Assembly (NCBI RefSeq): GCF_028807635.1
Contig: NZ_JARBAX010000002.1
Span: 1,550,001-1,614,000 of the forward strand
Source: Streptomyces spiramyceticus
Lineage (GTDB): Bacteria; Actinomycetota; Actinomycetes; Streptomycetales; Streptomycetaceae
Reading direction: 5' to 3'
DNA length: 64,000 nt
Part shown: positions 55,743 to 64,000 of the stretch, piece by piece
How the letters are laid out: every line of letters begins with the position of its first letter
Position numbering within the stretch: the first letter of the stretch is position 1
The notes under the pieces: model-generated
Seen by the model: only the letters and a program-made list of their open reading frames with translations
Database searches by the model: none
What the model was told of the DNA's origin: nothing
Made by a program: the position numbers and the translations under genes

Positions 55743-56636
55743 TCACGCGCCTGTGGTCTTCAGGAAGTCGACGGCGATCCTGGCCGCGGCGCCGATCGCG
55801 GCGTCCACCGCCGGCCGTGAGGCGTTCAGCTCCCGCGTACGGGCGAAGACGGAGACCGCGTAGCAGCTGCCGTCGGGGTACCGAACGACCCCAGCCTCCA
55901 TGTGGAGCCCCGGCAGGGTGCCGGTCTTCGCCGCGACGGTCACCTCGTCGGGAAAGCCCGAAACCAGCCGGTGCCGGAAGACTTGACGGCTCATCAAATC
56001 CCGTACTTGTGCGCAGGCTTCCGGCGGGCCCGCTTCGTCACGCCAGATGAGACGCAGCAGCTGGGTGATCTCGCGGGGCGTGCTGGAGTTGGTCCGCCGG
56101 GGATCCAACACGCTCAGCCGTCTCTTGCGGTCATCCGGCAGAGCCGGGTAACGGACGGCGAACTCTGCCTCGTTGCGTGCCCCGACCTCGGCCAGCATCG
56201 ACTCCAGTACGTCACGAGGGCCGCCCACGATCACGGTTCTGTCGAGCCCGAGTTCCCCGGCGAGAAGCCGTACCGTGTCCAGGCCGACTCGCGCCAGCAG
56301 CAGATCCGCCGCTGAATTGTCGCTGACCGACATCGCGAAGAGGGCCAGATCGCGCAGCGACAGCTCGACGTCGTCCATACAGCCGGCCGTGCCCCAGCCG
56401 CCGAGCCGGTCGGCCGCCGTCACCCGTATCCGCTCGCGGGCATCGAGCTGGCCGGCGGCGGCCTGCCGGGCAAACTCCAGAACCAGCAGCACCTTGAAAA
56501 TCGAAGCGATCACAACGGACTCGTCCGCGCCGACCGTCACCTCCTCGGCACCCGGCTCCATGCCGACAGGGATCGCATGCAGCAATCCCTCGGCGCCCGC
56601 CCCCGCGAAGACCTCGCGGATCCGTTCCTCGACCAC
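55743..56636 (-). CDS. Class A beta-lactamase-like serine hydrolase lacking a clear Glu166 motif
   Basis: 297 residues from GTG 56636 with GAGGGGG upstream. S45-x-x-K48 (ASIFK), S105-D106-N107 and K237-T238-G239 are all present and ordered as in class A enzymes. The omega loop ExxLN that supplies the deacylating Glu166 cannot be found; the equivalent stretch is GGPRDVLESMLAEVG. There is also no signal peptide. It may be a cytosolic esterase or penicillin sensor rather than a resistance enzyme. A LysR gene starts 30 bases away in the opposite direction, an ampR/ampC-like layout. Confidence 0.82.
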   Translation of the reverse strand: MVEERIREVFAGAGAEGLLHAIPVGMEPGAEEVTVGADESVVIASIFKVLLVLEFARQAAAGQLDARERIRVTAADRLGGWGTAGCMDDVELSLRDLALFAMSVSDNSAADLLLARVGLDTVRLLAGELGLDRTVIVGGPRDVLESMLAEVGARNEAEFAVRYPALPDDRKRRLSVLDPRRTNSSTPREITQLLRLIWRDEAGPPEACAQVRDLMSRQVFRHRLVSGFPDEVTVAAKTGTLPGLHMEAGVVRYPDGSCYAVSVFARTRELNASRPAVDAAIGAAARIAVDFLKTTGA

Positions 56637-56666
56637 CGGTTCCCCCTCTCACGTAGGGTCCTGAGT

Positions 56667-57635
56667 GTGGACCTCTTGCGCCACCTGCGCATTTTCATCA
56701 CCGTCGCCGACGAGCTGCACTTCAGCCGTGCCGCCGACCAACTGGGCATGGCTCAGCCGCCGCTCAGCCAGGCGGTACGCAGACTGGAGAAGGACCTCGG
56801 CGCCGAACTGTTCGACCGATCACACCGCCAGATACGACTGACCGCCGCCGGGATGGTCCTGCTGGACGAGGCACGCGAACTCCTCGCCCGCGAGGAACGG
56901 TTGCGGACGCTGGCCCGGCGCGCCGGGGACGGCGGCCTGGGCACACTGCGCGCAGGCGTACCCCCCGACACCACAGCCGCGATGCTGTCCACGCTGCTCG
57001 CCGCCTGCGCGGAGCACTCCCCGGGCCTGTCCGTCGATCTGCAGGAGGTCACTACCGAGGAACAACTGCGGCTGCTCGCCTCCGGTGGACTCGACGTCGG
57101 CCTCGTCCACCAGCCCGTGGACGCCACCGAGCTTCGCCTCGGCCCGGAGGTCTCCGTGGAACTCGGAGTTGTTCTGCCCCGCAGCTCACCGCTGGCCAGG
57201 CTCCCCGAGGTCGCGCTCGGGGAGCTGTCCGGCCACGATCTGGTGCTCTTCCCGCGTGCCCATGCCCCCGGTTGGTACGACCGGATCCTCGACACCTGTC
57301 GCGCCGAGGGCTTCGTGCCCGGCCGCCTCCGGCACGCCTCCAACTCTGAGTTCCTGCTGGCCCTGGTCACCGCTGGACAGGGAATCGCCTTCGACCAGGG
57401 GCCGGTGGCCCGAAAGGAACCCCGCGTCGCCTGGCGGCCCCTGGCAGGCCGCCCCCTGACCCAGCGGATCACCGGCGCCTGGTCGGCCGACCGGTCTGCC
57501 CACCCGGCCGCCCCCCACTTCGCGGAGCTCGCAGCCGACGTGCTCGCCCGCGACCGTACGGCGGCCCTACGCCGCGACGACGGCCGGCGCTCGCAGGGCG
57601 GGGCGCCCCGCCCGTGGTCGGTGGTGTACGACTAG
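56667..57635 (+). CDS. LysR-family transcriptional regulator
   Basis: 322 residues from GTG 56667. The winged helix-turn-helix is canonical (LLRHLRIFITVADELHFSRAADQLGMAQPPLSQAVRRLEKDLGAELFDRSHRQIRLTAAG); the periplasmic-binding-like effector domain follows from about residue 90. Divergent from the beta-lactamase-like gene across only 30 bases, so a single site could control both, as LysR activators usually do for the gene they face. Confidence 0.95.
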   Translation: MDLLRHLRIFITVADELHFSRAADQLGMAQPPLSQAVRRLEKDLGAELFDRSHRQIRLTAAGMVLLDEARELLAREERLRTLARRAGDGGLGTLRAGVPPDTTAAMLSTLLAACAEHSPGLSVDLQEVTTEEQLRLLASGGLDVGLVHQPVDATELRLGPEVSVELGVVLPRSSPLARLPEVALGELSGHDLVLFPRAHAPGWYDRILDTCRAEGFVPGRLRHASNSEFLLALVTAGQGIAFDQGPVARKEPRVAWRPLAGRPLTQRITGAWSADRSAHPAAPHFAELAADVLARDRTAALRRDDGRRSQGGAPRPWSVVYD

Positions 57636-57850
57636 ATGAGTGGGTCCGACGTCTGTGCCGCATCGCTGGGAGACCGTCAAAACGCTCCCACTTGGCCAGG
57701 CCGTTGCTTTCGGATCAGTCAGTGGACCAGGCATGAGGTGAGAGGGACGGACCAGGGCCGGAATGACCGGAATCAGCGGGGGAACTTCTTAGCGGTTCCG
57801 GGCGTCTGATCATGAGAAGGCGATCACGGGGCGTATACGGGGGAGCGGGT

Positions 57851-58513
57851 ATGGCGATCACACTGGCCGAGGAGATCATGCTGCTGTCTCTGGACGATGA
57901 GTCCGGGTCGGCGAAGCAGCGGCAAGCCGCTGGGTGGGCGGTGTCGGGAGGGATCCTGCTCGAACTGGTCCTGGCCGGGCGGGTGTCCGTTGCAGGCAAG
58001 CACCTCGAACTGACAGACACGACGCCGACCGGGGACCAGTTGCTCGACAGCCGGACGGCACTGATTGAGGCATGGCTGCGCGGACGCAAGAAGCGACGTG
58101 TGACGGAATGGCTGACGAAGGACCAGGCCAAGGCCGTTCGTGCGGCTCTGGAGAGTCTGTGCAAGCGCGGAGTGGTCGTGGAGGAGAAGCACAAGGCACT
58201 CGGCGTGTTCCCGATACGCCGCTATCCCGAGGCCGACGGCGCCGTCGAGGCTGAGTTGCGGGAACGGCTGCGCACCGTCGTACTGGACGACGCCGAGCCG
58301 GACACACGGACGGCGGGCCTCATCGCGCTGATCCACTCCGCCAAGCTGCACCGCCTGGCCTTTCCCGACAGCCCGCGCAAGCAGGTCGCCGCGCGGATGG
58401 CGGAGGTGGCCGCCGGGCAATGGGCGGCAGAGAGTGTCCGCGCCGCCATCCGCGACATGCAGGCGGCTATGGTCGCAGTCACCGTAGTCACGGCCGCCAC
58501 GGCCGGGAGTTAG
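57851..58513 (+). CDS. GPP34 (GOLPH3/VPS74-like) phosphoprotein
   Basis: 220 residues from ATG 57851 with GGGGGAG upstream. It shows TLAEEIMLLSLDDESG, VSGGILLELVLAGRVSVAGKHLELTDTTPTGDQLLD, LIHSAKLHRLAFP and a C-terminal helical end (VRAAIRDMQAAMVAVTVVTAATAG), the pattern of the bacterial GPP34 family. Eukaryotic members bind PI4P and Golgi glycosyltransferases. In Streptomyces there are many paralogues of unknown role. It abuts the decayed IS transposase, whose end overlaps its stop. Confidence 0.92.
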   Translation: MAITLAEEIMLLSLDDESGSAKQRQAAGWAVSGGILLELVLAGRVSVAGKHLELTDTTPTGDQLLDSRTALIEAWLRGRKKRRVTEWLTKDQAKAVRAALESLCKRGVVVEEKHKALGVFPIRRYPEADGAVEAELRERLRTVVLDDAEPDTRTAGLIALIHSAKLHRLAFPDSPRKQVAARMAEVAAGQWAAESVRAAIRDMQAAMVAVTVVTAATAGS

Positions 58514-59117
58514 ACCATTCCTTTCGGATCATCGGCGGACCGGATGAAGATGCCTGCGATGTGGAGTCCGGCGAGGTGGATGGCTGCGGTCTTCTCGTAG
58601 CGGGTGGCGATGCGCGCAATTGCTTCAAGCGGTTGATGCACCGCTCGACGGCGTTGCGCTGCTTGTACGTCTCGCGGTCGAAGGCCGGTGGCCGACCGCC
58701 TCGGTTGCCTCGCCGTAGACGGTGGGCCCGCTGGCTGGCCGGGACGGGGATGACCGGGCGGATACCGCGCTTGCCCAGGTGCTCGCGGATGGTGCGCGAG
58801 GAATAGGCCTTGTCGGCCGGGACCACGGTCGGGCCGGGTACGAGGCCGCTTCGTGGCCACCTCTGGCTGTACGTGGCGCCCGCCAGTCGGATGACCGTGC
58901 TGGCAGACGTCTCGTCTGTCGACGTTCACGCAGTGGAGCCGGGAGCGGGTCCGGGCGTAGCTCCACAGCGCGGACATGAGCAGATTCCCGGACGGCCCTC
59001 GACAGATCGACCAGGCCCCGGTCGGCCAGAAGGACGTACCCGCGCCGTCGGCAACAACGGCCGCGCAAGATCCCGCAGACCATCCGGCACAATCCATCCC
59101 CACCGCTCAGTCCCCAT
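58510..59117 (-). pseudogene. Decayed IS5-type transposase
   Basis: The start ERWGWIVPDGLRDLARPLLPTARVRP (ATG 59117) matches the N-terminus of an IS5-group transposase. The core (DKAYSSRTIREHLGKRGIRPVIPVPASQ, then RRGNRGGRPPAFDRETYKQRNAVERCINRLKQ) is in a second frame, and ATRYEKTAAIHLAGLHIAGIFI in a third. At least two frameshifts and an internal deletion are needed to rebuild it. No terminal repeats were found. Confidence 0.8.
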
Positions 59118-59311
59118 GACGAACCCAATGGCCAACTCGCCGTGCAGGGCGCGGTCTATGCGCGCGGGCGGCGTCGTCTCACTCGTTCGGGACTGGCCGC
59201 TGCGCCGATTGCCGTGCCTGCCCGATGCGCGTGGCGCAGTCATCACGCAGCGTGGAGGGGGGGCGGGGCGGAGGGACCGCCACCGCCGTACCGCCACGTG
59301 AGGCCGAGGCC

Positions 59312-60901
59312 ATGCAGAATGCACGTTTGATCGCAGGTTCGGCGGACGGCGTCCCGCTCGGGGCGCGCGAGGACGGGCACCCGCCCGGCGCCGGGGCGGC
59401 CGCGCGCCCGCTGCCCTGGCTGGCGGCTGTCGCCGCCGCCTTCACGTTCGCGCAGCTCGTCCTGGTCGTGCCCGGCCTCGGGCTCGGCTGGGACGAGACG
59501 GTGTACGTCAGCCAGGTCAGCCCGCAGGCCCCGGCGGCGTTCTTCAGCGCGCCCCGAGCGCGGGGCATCAGTTACCTCGTGGCGCCCGTCGCGGCGCTGA
59601 CCACCTCCGTGGAGGCGCTCCGCGTCTATCTGGCTCTGCTGTCGGGCTGCGGCCTGTTCCTCGGGCTATGGGTGTGGCGGCGGCTGCTGCCCGTTCCCGT
59701 ACTCGCGATCGCCGGGGCGCTGTTCGCGACCCTGTGGGTCACGATGTTCTATGGCCCGCAGGCGATGCCCAACCTGTGGGTCGCCTACGGAGCGCTCGCC
59801 GCGGTCGGCTGCTTCCTGCGCGGCGCCCGGGACCCCGGCGACCGGTGGGCGCTGCCAGGTCTGGGCGCCGGGGTGGCGCTCGCCGCTGTCATGCGTCCGT
59901 CCGACGCGGTGTGGCTGGTCCTGCCGCTCGCGGTGGCGGCGCTGCTCATGCGGCCGGCACGCCGCCGGCCTCTGGTGGTGGTGACCGTGCTCGCTGGGGG
60001 GCTGCTGCTCGGTGGAGCCCAGTGGGTCGTCGAAGCGTACGCACACTACGGCGGCCTGTTCACGCGGCTGCGGCGGTCCAGCGAGATCCAAGGGCACCTG
60101 GGCTGGTACTTCGCCGTCGACGACCATGTGCGCGCACTGGGCGGGCGGACGCTGTGCCGCCCGTGCGACGTGCCCTGGCGGTACCCGCTCTCCGCCGTCT
60201 GGTTCCTCACGCTGCCCCTGTTCGTTGCGGGCGGCGTGTGGGCCGCGGCCCGTACTCGCCACCGCACCGCGGTCATCCTGGCAACCGTGAGCGGACTGGC
60301 GCTGGCCGCGCCCTACCTGTTCGCCGTCGGCTACGCCGCTCCGCGCTTCCTGCTGCCCGCGTACGCCCTGCTGGCCCTGCCCGTCGCTCAGTGCCTTGTC
60401 CGGGTGGCTCGCCGCACCCGGCCGCGGGGGCGCCGGACAGCTGTCGTCCTGGTCGCCGTGGCGGTCACCGCGCACCTGGCGGTGCAGTACCAGGTGCTCG
60501 ACTCGGTGGCGGACCGAGTACGCCGCAACAGCGTCGCCCTTGGCCACATCGCCGCCGAGCTGCACGCGCAGGGCGTCCGCCCGCCCTGTGTGGTCAGCGG
60601 CGAGGATGCGATCCGGGTGGCGTTTCGCGCCGGGTGCGCCTCGCGTCAGCCCTCGGGACACGACGGCAGCATCACACCTCAGGGCCTCACGGCCACGGGC
60701 ACGCGCCTGCCGGTGGCGGTCCTGGTCTCCGACGAGGGCGGCATCCCGTCGCACGCGCGCCGATGGCGCGTTCACCGGCTCCCGGACCTGGGACACAGAA
60801 CCGGCCTGCGCGCCTATCTGTCGTCCGCAGCCACACCAGCAGGCGAGAAGCCGATGTACGGAAGCCGTACGGTGACGGCGATTCCCACCCACAGGCCCTG
60901 A
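59312..60901 (+). CDS. Polytopic membrane glycosyltransferase-like protein (GT39/ArnT type)
   Basis: 529 residues from ATG 59312 (GAGG upstream). Ten to eleven helices are predicted. The first outer loop, GLGLGWDETVYVSQVSPQAPAAFF, has the Asp-Glu pair typical of polyprenyl-phosphate-sugar dependent GT-C enzymes, followed by ARGISYLVAPVAAL. A C-terminal soluble domain of about 120 residues (LGHIAAELHAQGVRPPCVVSGEDAIRVAFRAGC) lies outside. Likely transfers a sugar from a lipid carrier to a cell-envelope acceptor; no partner genes adjacent. Confidence 0.78.
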   Translation: MQNARLIAGSADGVPLGAREDGHPPGAGAAARPLPWLAAVAAAFTFAQLVLVVPGLGLGWDETVYVSQVSPQAPAAFFSAPRARGISYLVAPVAALTTSVEALRVYLALLSGCGLFLGLWVWRRLLPVPVLAIAGALFATLWVTMFYGPQAMPNLWVAYGALAAVGCFLRGARDPGDRWALPGLGAGVALAAVMRPSDAVWLVLPLAVAALLMRPARRRPLVVVTVLAGGLLLGGAQWVVEAYAHYGGLFTRLRRSSEIQGHLGWYFAVDDHVRALGGRTLCRPCDVPWRYPLSAVWFLTLPLFVAGGVWAAARTRHRTAVILATVSGLALAAPYLFAVGYAAPRFLLPAYALLALPVAQCLVRVARRTRPRGRRTAVVLVAVAVTAHLAVQYQVLDSVADRVRRNSVALGHIAAELHAQGVRPPCVVSGEDAIRVAFRAGCASRQPSGHDGSITPQGLTATGTRLPVAVLVSDEGGIPSHARRWRVHRLPDLGHRTGLRAYLSSAATPAGEKPMYGSRTVTAIPTHRP

Positions 60902-61196
60902 ACTGGCGCAAGCAGCGGTGGCTGGAGTGGAAGTCGACGCCTGACCGGCAGGCTGCGGGCGGTGCGAATGCTCAGCACAGCGCTGCGAGGGCTGCGTCCA
61001 TGAGCCGACCACAAAAGCCCCAGGTGGTCTCGCCGTTGTACGGGAGCGCCGAGTGAGCCCCGGTAGCGGACAGACTGAAGCCCCCTTCTCGAACTCTTTG
61101 ACGAGGCGTCTCGCTTCGAGATCTGATGTACCGGACCGATGCTGGAAGGGCGCTGAGGCAGCCAGCATCACGCCGCTCCCTAAGGAGGACTTTCCG

Positions 61197-61637
61197 ATGT
61201 GGTCCAGCATCATTGCCGTGGCCGGCACACTGCTCGGCGGCGCGCTCACCGGACTGCTTCAGTTCAGGGGTGAGCGGGCCGCCCGCGCTGACCGGAGGGC
61301 GGAAGCGCTGCGCCTGGCGCTGGGCGAATTGGTGGCCGCCTTGGGTGACCATCGGCGGGCCATGTGGCACCGCGAAGACCTTCGCCTGAACGGCGCGAGC
61401 CAGGAAGCCGTCGAGGCAGCCCGTTCAACCTCCCATGCCACTCGCTCCGCCGTCACTGCCCCCTTGGTCGCGGTCTCTGTCCTCGAACCGTCCCTTGCTG
61501 AACCGGCCCGCGAGGCCGCCCTGGCCGCGTTCGACATACGCGACGTCGCCGACCACACCATCCTGGCCGCCCGCCGCGAGGCCGCCATCGCAGCGAGCGA
61601 CGACCTGGTTGCCGCTGCAGGGCGTGCCATGGCCTGA
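61197..61637 (+). CDS. Small KilB-like protein with N-terminal membrane helix
   Basis: 146 residues behind AAGGAGGA. One N-terminal helix (MWSSIIAVAGTLLGGALTGLLQF) is followed by a long charged Ala/Arg/Glu-rich helix-rich region (RGERAARADRRAEALRLALGELVAALGDHRRAMWHRED). The start and helix pattern resemble proteins annotated KilB on Streptomyces conjugative plasmids and integrating elements, involved in plasmid spread. No other transfer genes are nearby, so this may be a leftover or a chromosomal relative. Confidence 0.6.
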   Translation: MWSSIIAVAGTLLGGALTGLLQFRGERAARADRRAEALRLALGELVAALGDHRRAMWHREDLRLNGASQEAVEAARSTSHATRSAVTAPLVAVSVLEPSLAEPAREAALAAFDIRDVADHTILAARREAAIAASDDLVAAAGRAMA

Positions 61638-61794
61638 TCACAGGCACTCAGACCATTGAGCCAGACCACCGCGACGCCTGGTAGATCCCTGATCCCTGAT
61701 CCCAGATCTCCAGAAGCGGCGAACGGCAGCCACCCGCGCGCCTACGATGGTGGGCACGGCCGCCCGCGGCCGCGCCCACCCCGGGGAGGCCGCT

Positions 61795-62313
61795 GTGACA
61801 TCACCTCAGGACTTCGAGGAGGGGCATCGCCCTGACTACCCGCCCCGGACGCCTCCTCCGCCCAAGAAGCCAGTCGAGCCGCCACGCCCGGAGAACCAGG
61901 CCGACGCAGAGACCGCGTTGATCGTCCAGCCCAGACTGCGGGCGCGGATTTCGAACCGCCGCGCCGCGAACTGGACTTACGAGGCAGCCAAGTGGTCCGC
62001 CCCGAAGGCGGGCGGGAACACCGTCGACAAGCTGCGGTCATGGGGTTACCGGATCGGCGAGGAGCACACTGCGGGAGAGCTCGCGGCCCGGCTGGTCACC
62101 GCAGCTCTTGAAGACGGAGGAAGCCGCATCAGTCTCCACCTCGCCGACCAGGACAACAAAGCCCTCATTCTTGTCCTGAGCCATCAGCCCGGGCACGCGC
62201 CTCTCGACGACATGCTTCTTGCGGAACTCGCGGCGTTGGGCGTGGTCTCATGCGGAGTGGACACCGACCAGGAGGACGGCGGCCGCCGCCGTTGGGCCCT
62301 CATTGACGTGTAA
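61795..62313 (+). CDS. Hypothetical protein conserved-looking in actinomycetes
   Basis: 172 residues from GTG 61795 with GGGGAGG five bases upstream. A Pro-rich disordered head (PPRTPPPPKKPVEPPRPE) precedes a folded domain: NWTYEAAKWSAPKAGGNTVDKLRSWGYR, AARLVTAALEDGGSRISLHLADQDNKALILVLSHQPG, ELAALGVVSCGVDTDQEDGGRRRWALI. That strand order is reminiscent of HATPase_c/anti-sigma proteins lacking the N-box. Function not assigned. Confidence 0.68.
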   Translation: MTSPQDFEEGHRPDYPPRTPPPPKKPVEPPRPENQADAETALIVQPRLRARISNRRAANWTYEAAKWSAPKAGGNTVDKLRSWGYRIGEEHTAGELAARLVTAALEDGGSRISLHLADQDNKALILVLSHQPGHAPLDDMLLAELAALGVVSCGVDTDQEDGGRRRWALIDV

Positions 62314-63328
62314 GGCCTCCCAATGGAGAAGTCGAGCCTTGGGGTCTGTGCTGCGTGCCGAGCAACGTGTGGACCGCGCCCCGGTGGGACTGACGTCGAT
62401 CAGCGCGTCGGGAAGGAAGCCAGAGCAAGGTCCCACTGGCCAGCTGCGTAAAGCAGCGCAGCATGTCCGCCCCCGCGGGCCTGCGTTGTGAGGGCCCTGC
62501 TCCTCAGGCCCTCCTTGCAGCTACGCCGCGTCCACTTGCGCGCGGCGTCACCTCACGGTCCAAGAGGCGGCGTCACACCGGCCCAGGCCGCCGCCCGCCC
62601 TTGACTCGTCAGCCTGACCGTGGGCATTTATGCCATCCCGCTGGTGACGCCCCCAGGGCGGGCGCTTGTGACGACGGAGCGGTACAGGTGCCCACTGCGC
62701 TGCCTCAGTTGGCAGCTCTGCCATGACCTGCTCGGCCCCTCCCTTGGGGGGGGGAGGCTGGGAGGGGCCACGTTGCCCCGGCCACGTGGCAGGACACGGG
62801 CGGGGGCCAGGGTGGGGATCTCCGGGGGAAGGAGGATCACCGCCGTCACAGCATCGCACTGGTTTCAGCCATGCGACAGGGTTGTGACTGGAATACGTTG
62901 CGGTGGAACCCGACCTGGCTGCCGCCTGGGTCAGAAGCCGAGCCCCACGCCCTGCTGAGGGCGGGAGACGGAGGGGCTGCAGAGCGGAAGGTGTCAGAGC
63001 ACGTCGACGTAGTCGCCCGCGGCCTTCGCCGCCGGAGTGGTAGAGGTGCCGGCGAAGTTCCAGCTGCTGGGGGCGGCGGCGATTTACATCGCCCGACTGG
63101 CCCGCCGGTAGGCGCTCAGGAGGCCCCGACCGAGCGCCAGTTGCAGAGCCTGAGGGTCCCATGCCCAAGTCCCGTACGGCCCAGCCCCGTCATCTTAAGT
63201 CGGAGTGACCGATGCCGGTTCTGCGTGGCCCGACCTACCGTCGATGACGTCCCCGCTTCCGTTGCGGAGCGGGCAGCGGCGGTCATCGGCCGTCGCTTCG
63301 TCATCAATCTGTCGAAAGCGGCCTCTGC
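62314..63328. other. 1-kb region without a convincing gene
   Basis: It contains a run of nine G at about 62747-62755 within a GC-rich fold-back. A short minus-strand coding-like tail, SSWNFAGTSTTPAAKAAGDYVDVL, ends at a stop near 63000 and looks like the last residues of a lost secreted protein. Codon bias is otherwise absent. Confidence 0.45.
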
Positions 63329-63898
63329 ATGCGCAAGCTCACTTACTACATCGGTTCCAGCATCGACGGCTTCATCGCAGGTCCGGAGGGGCAGTTCGAC
63401 TTCTTCGCTTTCGAGGGAGATCTTGCGGCCGTGATTCTCGCTGAATATCCCGAGACCATGCCGGTCCAGGCACGCGAGTTGCTGGGCGTCGCTGGTACGG
63501 CGAACAAGAAATTCGACACGGTCCTGATGGGTCGCGGCACTTATGGGCCCGGTCTGGCGATCGGCGTCACCAGCCCCTACCCGCACCTCACGCAGTATGT
63601 GTTTTCCCGCACGCTGACCCAGCTCGACCCCCAGGTGGAGATCGTCTCCGGTGACCCTGTGGAGTTTGTCCGCCGGCTCAAGCGGCAGGAGGGGATGGAC
63701 ATCTGGCTGTGTGGCGGCGCCACGCTGGCCGGGCAGTTGATGGGCGAGATCGACGAGCTGGTCATCAAGCGCTACCCGGTGGTCATCGGTTCCGGTATCC
63801 CTCTGTTCCACGCTTCCTTCGACCTGACCACGTTCTCGCCGACCGACTACCGGGTCTTCAACACCGGCGCGACGATCACGACTTACGTCAAGAACTGA
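63329..63898 (+). CDS. Dihydrofolate reductase-like / RibD C-terminal domain protein
   Basis: 189 residues. MRKLTYYIGSSIDGFIAGPEGQFDFF, KFDTVLMGRGTYGPGL, YVFSRTL, DIWLCGGATLAGQLMGEIDELVIKRYPVVIGSGIPLF match the RibD_C/DHFR-like fold: NADPH-binding strand DIWLCGGATLA and the conserved GRGTYG segment. Members reduce pyrimidines or pterins; many Streptomyces copies are uncharacterised. The next gene starts 10 bases after the stop. Confidence 0.9.
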   Translation: MRKLTYYIGSSIDGFIAGPEGQFDFFAFEGDLAAVILAEYPETMPVQARELLGVAGTANKKFDTVLMGRGTYGPGLAIGVTSPYPHLTQYVFSRTLTQLDPQVEIVSGDPVEFVRRLKRQEGMDIWLCGGATLAGQLMGEIDELVIKRYPVVIGSGIPLFHASFDLTTFSPTDYRVFNTGATITTYVKN

Positions 63899-63908
63899 GG
63901 AGACCCCC

Positions 63909-64000
63909 ATGTTGTTTCGTTCCATGACCGAGGCCGACCTCGATCGCGTGACCGCCGTGACGGTCGACGAACCCATCAGCTGGATCCCCGCCGACCGCTA
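63909..64000 (+). CDS. Start of a GNAT-like acetyltransferase, 3' end outside window
   Basis: GAGGAG precedes the ATG at 63909. Only 30 residues are visible (FRSMTEADLDRVTAVTVDEPISWIPADR), which fits the opening strand and helix of GNAT-type N-acetyltransferases (RxMTEADLDRV). Probably co-transcribed with the reductase. Confidence 0.5.
   Translation, partial: MLFRSMTEADLDRVTAVTVDEPISWIPADR

Noticed and set aside
59225..59311. Upstream extension of the membrane glycosyltransferase start
   Set aside because: The extra residues (RVAQSSRSVEGGRGGG) are low-complexity and lack a ribosome site; ATG 59312 has GAGG upstream.

Overview
The window is very GC-rich, with GTG starts, strong GGAGG-type ribosome binding sites, rare TTA codons and typical actinomycete families: a geosmin-synthase-type terpene cyclase, a SARP regulator, a streptogrisin-like protease, a GPP34 protein, SpoIIE/RsbU phosphatases, a TipA-type MerR and a GlxA-like copper oxidase. 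It is almost certainly a Streptomyces chromosome or a very close relative. No rRNA or tRNA gene, CRISPR array or replication origin was seen. The gene mix (lineage-specific metabolism, regulators, secreted enzymes, one intact and one decayed insertion sequence, and many gene remnants) looks like an accessory chromosome arm rather than the core. Family assignments were made by eye from motifs; no database search was run.

Region 1-13.2 kb: the end of a GT4 glycosyltransferase and a DMT-type permease, then a cobalamin-binding radical SAM protein of the hopanoid C-3 methylase (HpnR) type, a short-chain dehydrogenase and a VanJ-like membrane phosphoesterase. Next come an aldo/keto reductase, a winged-helix protein, a two-domain terpene synthase, a MerR regulator with an effector domain and a secreted FG-GAP repeat protein. 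Region 13.2-26.2 kb is a decay zone. Intact genes (FAD oxidoreductase, large LuxR regulator, TipA-like MerR, membrane PP2C phosphatase, SGNH esterase, F420-type DDN protein) alternate with broken ones (MarR, alpha/beta hydrolase, SARP, Ser/Thr kinase). An intact IS5-family element with 32-bp inverted repeats and a TGA target duplication lies here.

Region 26.2-38 kb: an 846-residue PAS-GAF-SpoIIE-HATPase phosphatase; a translationally coupled beta-carbonic anhydrase and SulP transporter; then the most striking locus, a two-gene unit with a GlxA-like radical copper oxidase followed by a DyP-type haem peroxidase fused to a three-repeat mannose-lectin domain. It is closed by a 15-bp-stem terminator and faces a TTA-containing lipoprotein gene. 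GlxA supplies peroxide and acts with the DyP peroxidase DtpA in hyphal-tip glycan deposition in Streptomyces lividans. This operon therefore looks like a second, developmentally controlled version, with two bldA-type TTA codons at the start of the oxidase gene.

Region 38-52.8 kb: a YihY/BrkB membrane protein, an imine-reductase-like dehydrogenase, a Tat-exported alpha/beta hydrolase, a TetR operon with a 26-bp perfect palindrome upstream and a nonsense-mutated last gene, an SRPBCC protein, a trypsin, a DUF4331-TPR-NicO operon probably concerned with metal export or handling, and a C-terminally anchored S1E protease. Region 53-64 kb: a HisC-like aminotransferase, a Tat-type metallo-beta-lactamase-fold protein, a class A beta-lactamase-like gene divergent from a LysR regulator, a GPP34 protein, a decayed IS transposase, a polytopic glycosyltransferase, two small plasmid/ICE-flavoured proteins, a RibD/DHFR-like reductase and the first codons of a GNAT-like protein.
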